From Paenibacillus sp. sptzw28 (GTDB lineage Bacteria; Bacillota; Bacilli; Paenibacillales; Paenibacillaceae): DNA of 64,000 nucleotides. Below are positions 44,785-53,499 of the stretch, piece after piece. Numbering within the stretch: position 1 is the first letter of the stretch; every line of letters begins with the position of its first letter. Position numbers and translations under genes: made by a program. The notes beneath the pieces are model-generated. The model worked only from the letters and a program-made list of their open reading frames with translations. It did no database searches and was not told where the DNA came from. The stretch lies in assembly GCF_019550795.1 (NCBI RefSeq), contig NZ_CP080545.1:1755501-1819500 (forward strand), read 5' to 3'.

Positions 44785-45460
44785 GGACGATTCGGTTATT
44801 TCCGAAGTCCAGAAGGATTATCTGGAAGCAAGCGGGTATGCGGTCGAAGTTGCGGCAAGCGGCGATGCCGGACTGCAGAAAGCGATGAATGAGCCCGTTG
44901 ATCTCATCATTCTCGATCTGATGCTTCCGGGCGTCGACGGGTACGAAATTTGCAAAAAGGTCCGCCAAGAGAAGAATATTCCGATCTTAATGGTCTCCGC
45001 CAAACGCGAGGAGATCGACAAAATAAGGGGATTCGGGCTCGGCGCAGACGATTTCATCATAAAGCCATTCAGTGTCGGGGAGCTTGTAGCGAGGGTAAAA
45101 GCTCATTTGGCCCGGTTTGAACGGCTGACCGCAGGCACCGGCCAGCAGCCTAATCCTAAGGATCAGATCCGCATTCGCGGCTTATTTATCGATAAGCTGC
45201 CCAGGAAAGTGTTCATTGACGACGAAGAAGCGACGCTTACGACGAAAGAATACGATCTGCTGCTGTATTTGGCGACCAATCCGAACCGGGTATTCGCCAA
45301 AGAAGAGCTCTTTGAACGAATATGGGGTCTCGATTCGCTCGGGGACCTTCCTACCGTTACGGTTCATATCAGCAAGCTGCGGGAGAAGATCGAACAGAAC
45401 CCGTCGAAGCCGCAGTTTATCGAGACGGTATGGGGAGTCGGCTACCGGTTTAATATGTAA
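44762..45460 (+). CDS. OmpR/PhoB-family response regulator
   Basis: 232 residues. The receiver has phospho-acceptor D52 (LIILDLMLPGVDG) and switch Lys in FIIKPF. The C-terminal winged helix (about 130-230) shows LTTKEYDLLLYLATNPNRVFAKEELFERIWG in short pieces (TTKEYDLLLYLA, RVFAKEELFERIWG) and TVTVHISKLREKIE, ETVWGVGYRF. AAGGGGGAGCGTC precedes ATG. It pairs with the kinase at 43252-44784. Confidence 0.94.
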   Translation: MKKILIIEDDSVISEVQKDYLEASGYAVEVAASGDAGLQKAMNEPVDLIILDLMLPGVDGYEICKKVRQEKNIPILMVSAKREEIDKIRGFGLGADDFIIKPFSVGELVARVKAHLARFERLTAGTGQQPNPKDQIRIRGLFIDKLPRKVFIDDEEATLTTKEYDLLLYLATNPNRVFAKEELFERIWGLDSLGDLPTVTVHISKLREKIEQNPSKPQFIETVWGVGYRFNM

Positions 45461-45607
45461 TATTTCGAATGGAGAGAGCATTCGAGGCTGGATGATATCC
45501 TGCTGGAATTCTTCTTTGACAAACCGCCTCATCACGGCTAACATAAGGAATCATCTGACACCCCGGCCGGCAAGGCGGGGGAGGAGAAGGAGAAGGAAAC
45601 CCGAGCT

Positions 45608-46006
45608 ATGGAAGCGCAGCTTGAACTTATCGTTCGTTCCACGGAGATCGATGTGAACGGCCATGTGAATAATGCCAAATATCTGGAATATCTCGAATGG
45701 GGAAGAGAAGAATGGTACGAGCGAGCCGGATTCCATTATGATACTTTCCTGCAGATGGGGATTCAGACGGTGACCGTCAATATCAACATCAATTACCGCA
45801 AAGAATGCAGGCAGGGCGATCACTTAAAGGTAACCACCGTTTCCAGCAAAGCCGGCCGTTCCAGCTATGTGCTGGAGCAGCGAATCGTTAATAATCACGG
45901 TGAACTGTGCGCCGACGCCATGGTTACATGTGTGACGATGGATGACAAGTCGCGTAAGAGCCGGGAGCTGCCCAGCGGGCTGCGGGCGTTATTTCCGGAG
46001 CAATAG
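45608..46006 (+). CDS. Acyl-CoA thioesterase (4HBT hot-dog fold)
   Basis: 132-residue single hot-dog domain that hydrolyses acyl-CoA thioesters. The FadM/YbgC pattern is visible: TEIDVNGHVNNAKYLEYLEWGREEW with the catalytic-position Asp and Asn-His-Asn motif (VNGHVNNAKY), then QTVTVNININYRKECRQGDHLKV. AAGGAGAAGGAAACCCGAGCT lies upstream. It stands alone after the two-component system, with no evident functional link. Confidence 0.88.
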   Translation: MEAQLELIVRSTEIDVNGHVNNAKYLEYLEWGREEWYERAGFHYDTFLQMGIQTVTVNININYRKECRQGDHLKVTTVSSKAGRSSYVLEQRIVNNHGELCADAMVTCVTMDDKSRKSRELPSGLRALFPEQ

Positions 46007-46061
46007 CAGGCTCAGTAGTGAGGTATCCGCAGTCAGGGCTCAAGAGTTCACATAGAAAAAA

Positions 46062-46112
46062 AGGCCGATCGCACGGTGTATAATGCTTATACTCCCGAAC
46101 GATCGGCCTCTT
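46062..46112 (+). terminator. Bidirectional terminator
   Basis: Stem AGGCCGATCG/CGATCGGCCT (46062-46071/46099-46108) with A-run on the left and T residues on the right. It serves the thioesterase gene (+) and possibly the DUF2264 gene (-), 145 bases away. Confidence 0.7.
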
Positions 46113-46252
46113 TACCGTTTTTTAAAAACTGACCATGTTATGCAATTATTTTGACAACTTTCGCAACAAATTTTTCTTTATAATGTGGTTTAAGTTTGTT
46201 CGCAGGGTCGGATAAACGGTGCATCCGCTCGCAGATGCCCCGTCCCCTCGCA

Positions 46253-48112
46253 CTACTTCATTAATCGATACTGCTCCGAACCATTGCAGCGGTATATCAC
46301 AATTTGCTCATCCGTCACTTCGGCGGTTGGCGCCATTCCTCTGCTGACGGAATAACGGTCTGCCGAGGCTTCTCCGTACACCGCGTGGACCATCCAGCTG
46401 CGGCCGATCGGCAGAGACGCCTTGACCGTCGGTATGGCCGTGCGGTTATGGATCAGATTCGTGTTCGAGTTCGGATAAATAAGCTGGGGCTTACCTGTCC
46501 CGTAAAGCACGCGAATCCCGCTCGCGCCCCAGTCCACTTTCAGAGCTGCTTCCGCATCGCCTTCCGTCTTCTCCTGCCTGTACGAAGCGCCTGACGGACC
46601 CTCCAGCCCAAGCGCGAATCCGCCTTCAGCCGCATCCAGCACACGCTCGGAATCGACGCAGTGGATCCGGACATGCCAAGGGGTTCCCGGCAGCAGCCAC
46701 GTACGGACCGTGACGTTGGTCCACGGCTTCCATTCGGCATACACCACGGAACCGTCGACCGCAATTGTCTCGCACTTCCGCTTGACCCTGTACAGATTAT
46801 CACCCTCGCATAACGCAAGCGTCGAATCAAAGGCGCCCTGCGCGAGTCCCCACTCTGCTCGCGGCACACTGAAGCCGAACACATTCGAATAGACGAACTT
46901 CTCGTACTTTGCCGAGGTGTGCGTGTGCTCGTTGGACGAAAGATGACCGGAATTGAAGGCCAGCACATGTCTGCTGTCTTCTTCCCGGCAGATGACCAGA
47001 TGGGGCGGCTTTTGAACCGATTTCGTCGTAAGGCGAGGCAGCGGCAGCTCCTCGGCGGTCCAGAACGGATGATCCGCATGAAGCGCGAGAGGCAGGAATG
47101 ATTTCATCGCCCAGTAAGCAGAGCCGGGAGCGTTGTAGTTCTCCGCCATGACCAGGTTCGGATATGTGTAGCCGACCGACAGTGTGCCGTCGGGGCGGAA
47201 GATCGGCTGCCGGAACCACCAGCGCAGATTGCGGAGCAGCAGCCCTTTCATCACGCCCATTGGGAATGGCTCTATGCCGGCGTACACCGCAGCACTCCAG
47301 AAAGCCGATTGCGCGAACCGGTAGGCAAGGCTTCTTCCATAGGGAAGTGCGGAACCATCCGCGGAGAACCAGTGGATAAAGTCCCGGGCGAACTGTACTG
47401 CCCGGTCTTTATATTGCTGCGCCCGGACCGGATCGGCCTTTTCCATTTGCTTGGCATAGAACAGTCCGTAATAATGGATAGCGAAAGGACCGTAATAATC
47501 GCAATGTCCGTTCAAGCCGTCGGCATACCAGCCGTCCGATAAGTAATAGGTGTCAAGCTCGTCCAGACATTCGTTCATTCGTGTCTGATTAAAGGGCATC
47601 CCGACATTCTTCAAGCCCAGGTTGACCAGGACGAGGAAGAACAGCCAATTGCAGCCCCAGATCTTTTTGTCGTTTATCTGACTGAGCCACGAGGTGAGAT
47701 TGCCCCGTTCCTGCTCCGTGAGCGGCTCCCAAATATGCCCCGGGATCAGGCACAATGCAACCCCCAGCGCGGCCATTTCAACCATGCGTTGATCGTAGTC
47801 GTTCAAATCTCCCCAATATTCCTCATGCTCGGGATTCGTTCCATTTCTGATTCCGGCCAGTTGCTCATCCCAAAGCTCGGATGTACCGCCTCCCGCCATT
47901 AACGGGACGAGCCCCCACAGCACTCTTGAGAACGTCTCGAAGCCGGCCGTTGCGGGCGGGTATGCGGCTCCGGCGTCCTTCAAGTCGATTCTCGCCCGGC
48001 CCGGACTGTAATAGGGCCGCAGCGGGCCGCAGATCTCGGTGAACGCCCGCTCCAGTTCGCCGCGAGTCTGCAGCGGGTTCCGGCTGGCTGGATGAAGAGC
48101 CTCAGGTAACAT
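46253..48112 (-). CDS. DUF2264-family protein, probable glycan-active (alpha/alpha)6 enzyme
   Basis: About 619 residues, no signal peptide, so cytoplasmic. The N-terminal 400 residues match the DUF2264 family: FSRVLWGLVPLMAGGG, YWGDLNDYDQRMVEMAALG, WLFFLVLVNLGLKNVGMP, YYLSDGWYADGLNGHCDYYGPFAIHYYGL in short pieces (DGWYADG, DYYGPFAIHYYGL). A beta-sandwich-like C-terminal part follows. The fold resembles lyases and unsaturated-uronate hydrolases. ATG 48112 is preferred, with GGAG 8 bases upstream; 48118 and 48148 are in-frame alternatives. It is divergent from the uronate importer operon and probably belongs to the same locus, for oligosaccharide breakdown in the cytoplasm. Confidence 0.85.
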   Translation of the reverse strand: MLPEALHPASRNPLQTRGELERAFTEICGPLRPYYSPGRARIDLKDAGAAYPPATAGFETFSRVLWGLVPLMAGGGTSELWDEQLAGIRNGTNPEHEEYWGDLNDYDQRMVEMAALGVALCLIPGHIWEPLTEQERGNLTSWLSQINDKKIWGCNWLFFLVLVNLGLKNVGMPFNQTRMNECLDELDTYYLSDGWYADGLNGHCDYYGPFAIHYYGLFYAKQMEKADPVRAQQYKDRAVQFARDFIHWFSADGSALPYGRSLAYRFAQSAFWSAAVYAGIEPFPMGVMKGLLLRNLRWWFRQPIFRPDGTLSVGYTYPNLVMAENYNAPGSAYWAMKSFLPLALHADHPFWTAEELPLPRLTTKSVQKPPHLVICREEDSRHVLAFNSGHLSSNEHTHTSAKYEKFVYSNVFGFSVPRAEWGLAQGAFDSTLALCEGDNLYRVKRKCETIAVDGSVVYAEWKPWTNVTVRTWLLPGTPWHVRIHCVDSERVLDAAEGGFALGLEGPSGASYRQEKTEGDAEAALKVDWGASGIRVLYGTGKPQLIYPNSNTNLIHNRTAIPTVKASLPIGRSWMVHAVYGEASADRYSVSRGMAPTAEVTDEQIVIYRCNGSEQYRLMK

Positions 48113-48191
48113 TGACATTTCTCCTTCATTAATAAGTTTCTCAAACATGCTTAGCTCTCTTTAGTTTATAGGAGAGACAGAATGAGCGGTA

Positions 48192-48224
48192 GAAACAATT
48201 TTATATCTTTTGAAACGATTTTAT
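48192..48224 (+). promoter_or_regulatory. Direct-repeat operator in divergent uronate-locus promoter region
   Basis: GAAACAATTTTAT (48192-48204) and GAAACGATTTTAT (48212-48224) are direct repeats exactly 20 bases apart, two turns of the helix on one DNA face. AraC-type regulators bind such repeats. The site lies between the divergent DUF2264 and ABC importer genes, and the YesN-type regulator at 53486-55090 is the obvious candidate. Confidence 0.55.
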
Positions 48225-48348
48225 CTATCTGCTCCGAACAAAAAACTCATAATTATTTCGAAAACGAAAAAATAGTGGCATGCATTTTCAGCCGTTTTTT
48301 TTTACACTTACGAATGTCAAATCTAACTTAAGGAGAGGGGGGCCGCAT

Positions 48349-49293
48349 ATGAGCCAATATGCTGCGTCTGATTACTATACCGCAGAGAAGACGCCTGCAG
48401 GAAAAAAACGTATCCGGCATCAGACCAGGGAAACGTGGATGGGGTATTTGTTTGTCGGGCCGATGCTCCTCGGACTTGGCGTCTTTACCGTACTGCCGAT
48501 TCTGGCGACGATCTTCCTCAGCCTCACGGATTGGAATTTCGTATCGGGAATCGACAAGATCAAGCTGATCGGCCTGGATAACTTCGTGCAGCTGTTCAAG
48601 GATCCAATCTTCCTGCAATCGATGAAAAACAACTTTATCCTGCTCGCGGTGATCCCTGTCACGATGATCATTGCGCTCTTGCTTGCGATTGTGATCGACA
48701 AGCATGTGTATATGAAGGGATTTTTCAAGGTCGTCTATTTCATGCCTTACATCTCGAGTATTGTGGCGGTCGCTGTCGTCTACCAAGTGCTGTTCCAGCC
48801 GTCGTTCGGCCCGGTCAATCAGTTCTTAATGTCCATAGGTATCGACAGTCCGCCGAAATGGCTGGCTGATACGAAGTTTGCGCTTGTCTCGGTCATGATG
48901 ATTCAGGTATGGGTCAGTATCGGCTTTTATCTGATTATCTACCTTGCGGGGCTGCAGAACATTTCCAAGGACTTGTATGAGGCAGCCGATATCGACGGGG
49001 CAACGGGTTGGCGCAAGCTCATCTCGATCACGGTTCCGATGCTTTCACCGACTTCGTTCTTCCTGCTGGTTACCGGTATTATAGGTACGTTCCGGATATT
49101 CGATCTGATCTCGGTGCTGACATCCGGCGGACCGGCGAATTCGACTTCGGTGCTGGTCTACTATCTGTATGAATCGGCGTTTATCAATCTCAAGACAGGT
49201 TACGCATCAGCCATGGGCATCATATTGCTTCTGGTAACCCTCATCATTACGCTGCTTCAGTGGGCTGCGCAGAAGCGCTGGGTCAATTATTAA
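48349..49293 (+). CDS. Sugar ABC transporter permease (UgpA type), uronate locus
   Basis: 314 residues from ATG 48349, which follows AAGGAGAGGGGGGCCGCAT; the frame is open to 48280. Six helices follow a soluble N-terminus of about 40 residues. The EAA loop is EAADIDGATGWRKLISITVP (near residues 215-234); TSGGPANSTSVLVYYLYESAF is typical of this subunit. It is the first gene of a long co-directional series through KduD at 60912. Confidence 0.93.
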   Translation: MSQYAASDYYTAEKTPAGKKRIRHQTRETWMGYLFVGPMLLGLGVFTVLPILATIFLSLTDWNFVSGIDKIKLIGLDNFVQLFKDPIFLQSMKNNFILLAVIPVTMIIALLLAIVIDKHVYMKGFFKVVYFMPYISSIVAVAVVYQVLFQPSFGPVNQFLMSIGIDSPPKWLADTKFALVSVMMIQVWVSIGFYLIIYLAGLQNISKDLYEAADIDGATGWRKLISITVPMLSPTSFFLLVTGIIGTFRIFDLISVLTSGGPANSTSVLVYYLYESAFINLKTGYASAMGIILLLVTLIITLLQWAAQKRWVNY

Positions 49294-49317
49294 TACGGAA
49301 GGGAGAATCTGTATAAC

Positions 49318-50151
49318 ATGTCAAATGCGCTGAATCCCGTTAAATTGCTCCTGACCGTTATCATGTTTATACTTGGACTAGCCTTTCTGCTGCCGTTCTT
49401 CTGGATGCTGTCTACCTCGTTCAAGGTTGAAGCGGATGTATTCAAATTTCCAATCGAATGGATTCCTAAGACGTGGAATGCGGTCAATAATTATTCGGAG
49501 GTTTGGAACGGGCAATATCCTTTTGCGGTCTATTATTGGAACACGATCAAGGTGACGGTTGTTACGACCATTACATCCGTGCTGTTCTCCAGCATGGCGG
49601 CTTACGGCTTTTCCAAAGTGAATTTCAAGGGCAAGGATGTCTTGTTTATCGCGGTTCTCGTAACTTATATGGTTCCTCAGCAGGCAATTCTCGTTCCGCA
49701 ATTTATTCTATACCGCTGGCTGGGCTTGTTTGACAGCCATATCGGACTGATCCTGCTCGGCAGCTTCAGCGTCCTGGGTACGTTCATGCTCCGCCAGTTT
49801 TTTATGAGTATCCATAATGAATTCATCGAATCGGCCAAAATAGACGGTGCCAGCCATATCCGCATCTTCGCGGGCATCGCTTTCCCGCTGGTTCGTCCGG
49901 CCATTGCGACTTATGCCATTCTCCGGTTCATCTGGACCTGGAACGACTATCAGAATGCGCTCGTCTTCATTCGGTCCGATCATATGTATACGCTGCAGCT
50001 GGCGATCCGCAAATTCGCGGACGCATACAGCCAGCATTATTCGCTCATTATGGCCGGAGCAGTCTCCGCCATTATACCGCTGCTTATTATATTCATCCTG
50101 GGCCAGAAGCAGGTTATCGAGGGTATTGCCGTCGGCGGGGTCAAGGGATAA
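49318..50151 (+). CDS. Sugar ABC transporter permease (UgpE type), uronate locus
   Basis: 277 residues with six helices. The N-terminal helix is followed by LPFFWMLSTSFK, the usual first-loop motif. The EAA loop is ESAKIDGASHIRIFAGIAFP (near residues 178-197), and the C-terminus is QKQVIEGIAVGGVKG. GGAAGGGAGAATC lies upstream. It forms the membrane channel with 48349-49293. Confidence 0.93.
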   Translation: MSNALNPVKLLLTVIMFILGLAFLLPFFWMLSTSFKVEADVFKFPIEWIPKTWNAVNNYSEVWNGQYPFAVYYWNTIKVTVVTTITSVLFSSMAAYGFSKVNFKGKDVLFIAVLVTYMVPQQAILVPQFILYRWLGLFDSHIGLILLGSFSVLGTFMLRQFFMSIHNEFIESAKIDGASHIRIFAGIAFPLVRPAIATYAILRFIWTWNDYQNALVFIRSDHMYTLQLAIRKFADAYSQHYSLIMAGAVSAIIPLLIIFILGQKQVIEGIAVGGVKG

Positions 50152-50261
50152 ACAGAAAAAATATTTTCGCAATAGAAAAATGTGTTTGATGCGGGAATCG
50201 CTTGTCGAATGTTACCATTTGCTCTGTAAGCGTTTCACCTAAGATAAAGGGAGGCAATAAA

Positions 50262-51623
50262 ATGAAAAAAAAGTTGAGTGCAATCGCGCTTAGCATGGTT
50301 CTGCTCGGTGGCCTGCTCGCCGGATGCGGCAGCGGCAAGGAAAGCGGCACGCAGCAGACCGGTAATTCCACTGCAGGCGGCGCAGCAGAGGAAAAGCCTG
50401 AGGAACAAGTCACACTGAAGTTCTACCACTGGTACGATGATAGTATCGAGAAGTTCGATATGCTGTTCGCCGAGTTCAATAAGAAATATCCCAACATTAA
50501 AGTGGAATCCGTCGTAGGCGCCATCAACGACGCGAATGAAACGATGAAGAAGATTGACCTGGCAGCCGCTTCCGGCGAAACGATAGACGTTATGGCCCTG
50601 AACTCACCTACTAATTACGCGCAGCGCGCTTCAATCGGACTCCTTGAGCCGCTCAACGATTATTTGACGAAAGACGGTGTCGACTATAACGCCGAATTCA
50701 AGTCGGACACGTCCATTGACGGCAAATACTATGCGCTTCCGGGCAAATTAAACCAGTACTTCGTGTTGCTGAACAAAGACCAGCTGGATGAAGCGGGATT
50801 GCCTGTTCCGAAGCAGTGGACGTGGGACGAGTACCTCGACTACGCCAAGAAGCTGACGAAGGGCGAGGGCGCTCAGAAGCGGTACGGCACATACTTCCAT
50901 ACCTGGGCAGACTACGAAATGCTTCCACTGATGGGGCAGCCCGAGAACAACAACCTTATCAAGACGGACGGGACGCCGAACGTTGAGGGCGACTTGTTCC
51001 GCCAGGGCTTCATACTGCGTGAACGCGCAATGAAGGAAGGCTCGGCGGTCCCATACGAGGATACGATCAGCCAGAAGCTTCATTACCGCAACGTATTCAT
51101 GAACGGTCAGGCAAGCATGATCGAAATCGGTTCCTGGATGATTCCGGAAGCCGCGGGCAACGGACCGATCAAGCAGACGTTCAAAACGGCATTCGCACCG
51201 TACCCTACGGCTAAAGCGGGCGATCCGATAGCAAGCAAGACGGACGGCGACTTCCTCGCAATTGCCGCAAGCTCCAAACATAAGGAAGCCGCGTATACCT
51301 TCATCAAGTGGATGGCCACCGAAGGAATGGTTCTTCAGGGCAAGTACCTTTCATCCTGGAAAAAGGCCGATATGAACAAGGTGATCGATTCGCTTACTTC
51401 CGGTGAGAATGCCGAGAAGCTTATCGATAAGGATTCGCTGAAGCATGTGCTTGAAGTGACGAAGCCGGCGAAGATGTATATTCCCGTTCCATATCAGGCT
51501 GAACTGGAGAAGGCGCTCCACACGGAAGTAGAAAAGATGCTCCTGGGCAGCCAGGATGTCGAAACCTCAATCAGCAATGCGAAGAAAAACATTCTGAACC
51601 TGATTGAAGCCAATAAAAAATAA
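50262..51623 (+). CDS. Sugar ABC solute-binding lipoprotein, uronate locus
   Basis: 453 residues from ATG 50262 behind AAAGGGAGGCAATAAA; the upstream frame to 50202 lacks support. The lipobox is GLLAGC (Cys ~23), followed by a Gly/Ser/Thr/Glu-rich linker. The family 1 binding fold shows VTLKFYHWYDDSIEKFD, FNKKYPNIKVESV and VMALNSPTNYAQR. It probably binds oligosaccharides with an unsaturated uronic acid end, which the cytoplasmic GH88 and lyase genes then process. Here the binding-protein gene follows the permeases rather than preceding them. Confidence 0.92.
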   Translation: MKKKLSAIALSMVLLGGLLAGCGSGKESGTQQTGNSTAGGAAEEKPEEQVTLKFYHWYDDSIEKFDMLFAEFNKKYPNIKVESVVGAINDANETMKKIDLAAASGETIDVMALNSPTNYAQRASIGLLEPLNDYLTKDGVDYNAEFKSDTSIDGKYYALPGKLNQYFVLLNKDQLDEAGLPVPKQWTWDEYLDYAKKLTKGEGAQKRYGTYFHTWADYEMLPLMGQPENNNLIKTDGTPNVEGDLFRQGFILRERAMKEGSAVPYEDTISQKLHYRNVFMNGQASMIEIGSWMIPEAAGNGPIKQTFKTAFAPYPTAKAGDPIASKTDGDFLAIAASSKHKEAAYTFIKWMATEGMVLQGKYLSSWKKADMNKVIDSLTSGENAEKLIDKDSLKHVLEVTKPAKMYIPVPYQAELEKALHTEVEKMLLGSQDVETSISNAKKNILNLIEANKK

Positions 51624-51637
51624 TAGGGACGACTGCA

Positions 51638-51676
51638 GAAGCAAGGACCTGTGAACAGGTCCTTGCTTCCCGGTTT
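51638..51676 (+). terminator. Hairpin after binding-protein gene
   Basis: Perfect 13-bp stem GAAGCAAGGACCT/AGGTCCTTGCTTC (51638-51650/51657-51669) with a 6-base loop. The T-run is poor (CCGGTTT), so it is probably a partial terminator or a 3' stabiliser that separates transporter from regulator expression. Confidence 0.6.
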
Positions 51677-51732
51677 ACGGCTGTAGCCGGATACACTACA
51701 ATGGAAGGACACAAGCAGCAGGAGGACGGCAT

Positions 51733-53499
51733 ATGAGGGACTGGATGAAGGAAATATCATTGCGGAATCTAATAATCGTAACCTCGCTCTTGTGTCTGAT
51801 CGCCCCGCTTGCCGTCTCGCTGTTAATCGGCAGCATTTTCTCGAACAATCTGATCAGGAAGCAGGCGACCATGAATGCAAATGAATCGCTGAAGCTGATC
51901 CGGTCTCAATTGATCAACGAGGTCGAGAGCATGTTTAAGATAGCCAACAGTATCGAATTCGACGCGGAAATTGCCCCGTATTTAAAAAGCCCGCTTTATT
52001 ATACGACTAATTCGACCGTTTCGATTGTTACGTCGACGCTGGGAAATCTGACGAATAACACGACAGGCGTATTCGTCACCCTACTTACGAAGGACGGCCG
52101 CTTCTTTACCAATTACCTGCTTTACGATGGCTTTAATCCGCTGCAATTTACGAAGGAGCCCTGGTTCGGACGATTGAATTCGCTTGCCGCTTATGAGAAT
52201 TATTGGCTCGGACTGATGCCGACTTATTTGGACGTCGTGAAGCAGCGGGATCCGTACGTCATTTCATTCGCCAGGACGATCAGTACGGCTAAGCGTCCGT
52301 ATGCATATGTAATCATCAGCATTTCGGAGAACCGGGTCCGCTCGCTGTTTGCCAATTATACCGAACAGAACATCATGCTCCTTGATAAGAGCGGCACGGT
52401 GATCTCGGGCAGTGAGCATTTGGGCGAGCGCTTCCCGTATTATGAGAAGCTTCAAGAGGGAAGCGGGAATCCGATCGTAGAGATCGGCGGGATCAATTAT
52501 TTGTATGTGCTGGAGAAGCTTCCATTCGACGATTGGACGCTGGTCAGCCTGATGCCCTACGAGAATGCAACCGAAGAAGTCAACCGGATCTACAAGATGA
52601 ACTTTCTTCTGCAGATCGGCTTCGTTGCATTATTTCTCGTAGTACTTGTGCTGCTGCTTCGCCGCTTCACCCATCCGATTATACGGCTCGGCAAAGTTGC
52701 TTCCAGCATCGAAAGCGGCAATATGTCCATTCGTTCGGAGGTCAGAGGGTCTAATGAGATCGGCAGGCTGGGCCGTTCGTTCGATCATATGCTGGATCGT
52801 ATCGAGGAGATGATCGAGCAGATCAAGCGGGAGCAGGAGCAAGCCCGGAAATCGGAGCTTTCCATGCTGCAGGCTCAGATTAGCCCTCATTTTTTGTTCA
52901 ACATCTTAAACTCCATCCGGATGCGGATTCAGCTGAAGGGCGACCGGGAGAATGCGGATTTGATCAGTTCATTGTCGCAGCTGCTCCGTATGACGATTCA
53001 GCGGCAGGACAAGATGGTTACACTCCGTGAGGAAGTTACGATTGTAACGAAATATATCGAGCTGATGAATTCGACGATGAGGGAGCCGATCAGCTACCAG
53101 CTGGACATCAGGGAAGAGACGGAGTATGAGCTGGTCCCCCGATTCCTGCTGCAGCCGATCATCGAGAATGCTTTGATACACGGGTTGAACCGAAGCTCGG
53201 GCACGATCTACATCGGATCGGAGCTCCATGCGGAGCGGCTTCATCTTCTGGTTCGCGATAACGGTAGAGGCATGACGCAGGAGGAGCTTGAACGCTTGAG
53301 AACCAAGCTTGACGAGAGCAAGCGGGGACCGGTTGCCGAGTCGGCGGGCGGGTTGTCCGGTATCGGAATAACGAACGTATACAGTCGGCTGCATATGCTG
53401 TTCGGCAGCTTATGCGCGATGACGATAGAGAGCGAGCCCGGCAGAGGAACGACCGTGTATCTCTCCATTCCACTATTGAGGGGGCATGAACTTGATTAA
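51733..53499 (+). CDS. YesM-type sensor histidine kinase, uronate locus
   Basis: 588 residues. It has a membrane helix at about 12-35, an extracellular dCache-like domain to about 290, a second helix (LLQIGFVALFLVVLVLLLRR), and HAMP (HPIIRLGKVASSIESGNM). In the kinase module the His is in QAQISPHFLFNILNSIRMR, and the ATPase boxes include IENALIHGL, DNGRGMTQE and GIGITNVYSRLHMLFG. CAGGAGGACGGC precedes ATG. It overlaps its regulator by 14 bases. It presumably reads the presence of the locus substrate outside the cell. Confidence 0.93.
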   Translation: MRDWMKEISLRNLIIVTSLLCLIAPLAVSLLIGSIFSNNLIRKQATMNANESLKLIRSQLINEVESMFKIANSIEFDAEIAPYLKSPLYYTTNSTVSIVTSTLGNLTNNTTGVFVTLLTKDGRFFTNYLLYDGFNPLQFTKEPWFGRLNSLAAYENYWLGLMPTYLDVVKQRDPYVISFARTISTAKRPYAYVIISISENRVRSLFANYTEQNIMLLDKSGTVISGSEHLGERFPYYEKLQEGSGNPIVEIGGINYLYVLEKLPFDDWTLVSLMPYENATEEVNRIYKMNFLLQIGFVALFLVVLVLLLRRFTHPIIRLGKVASSIESGNMSIRSEVRGSNEIGRLGRSFDHMLDRIEEMIEQIKREQEQARKSELSMLQAQISPHFLFNILNSIRMRIQLKGDRENADLISSLSQLLRMTIQRQDKMVTLREEVTIVTKYIELMNSTMREPISYQLDIREETEYELVPRFLLQPIIENALIHGLNRSSGTIYIGSELHAERLHLLVRDNGRGMTQEELERLRTKLDESKRGPVAESAGGLSGIGITNVYSRLHMLFGSLCAMTIESEPGRGTTVYLSIPLLRGHELD

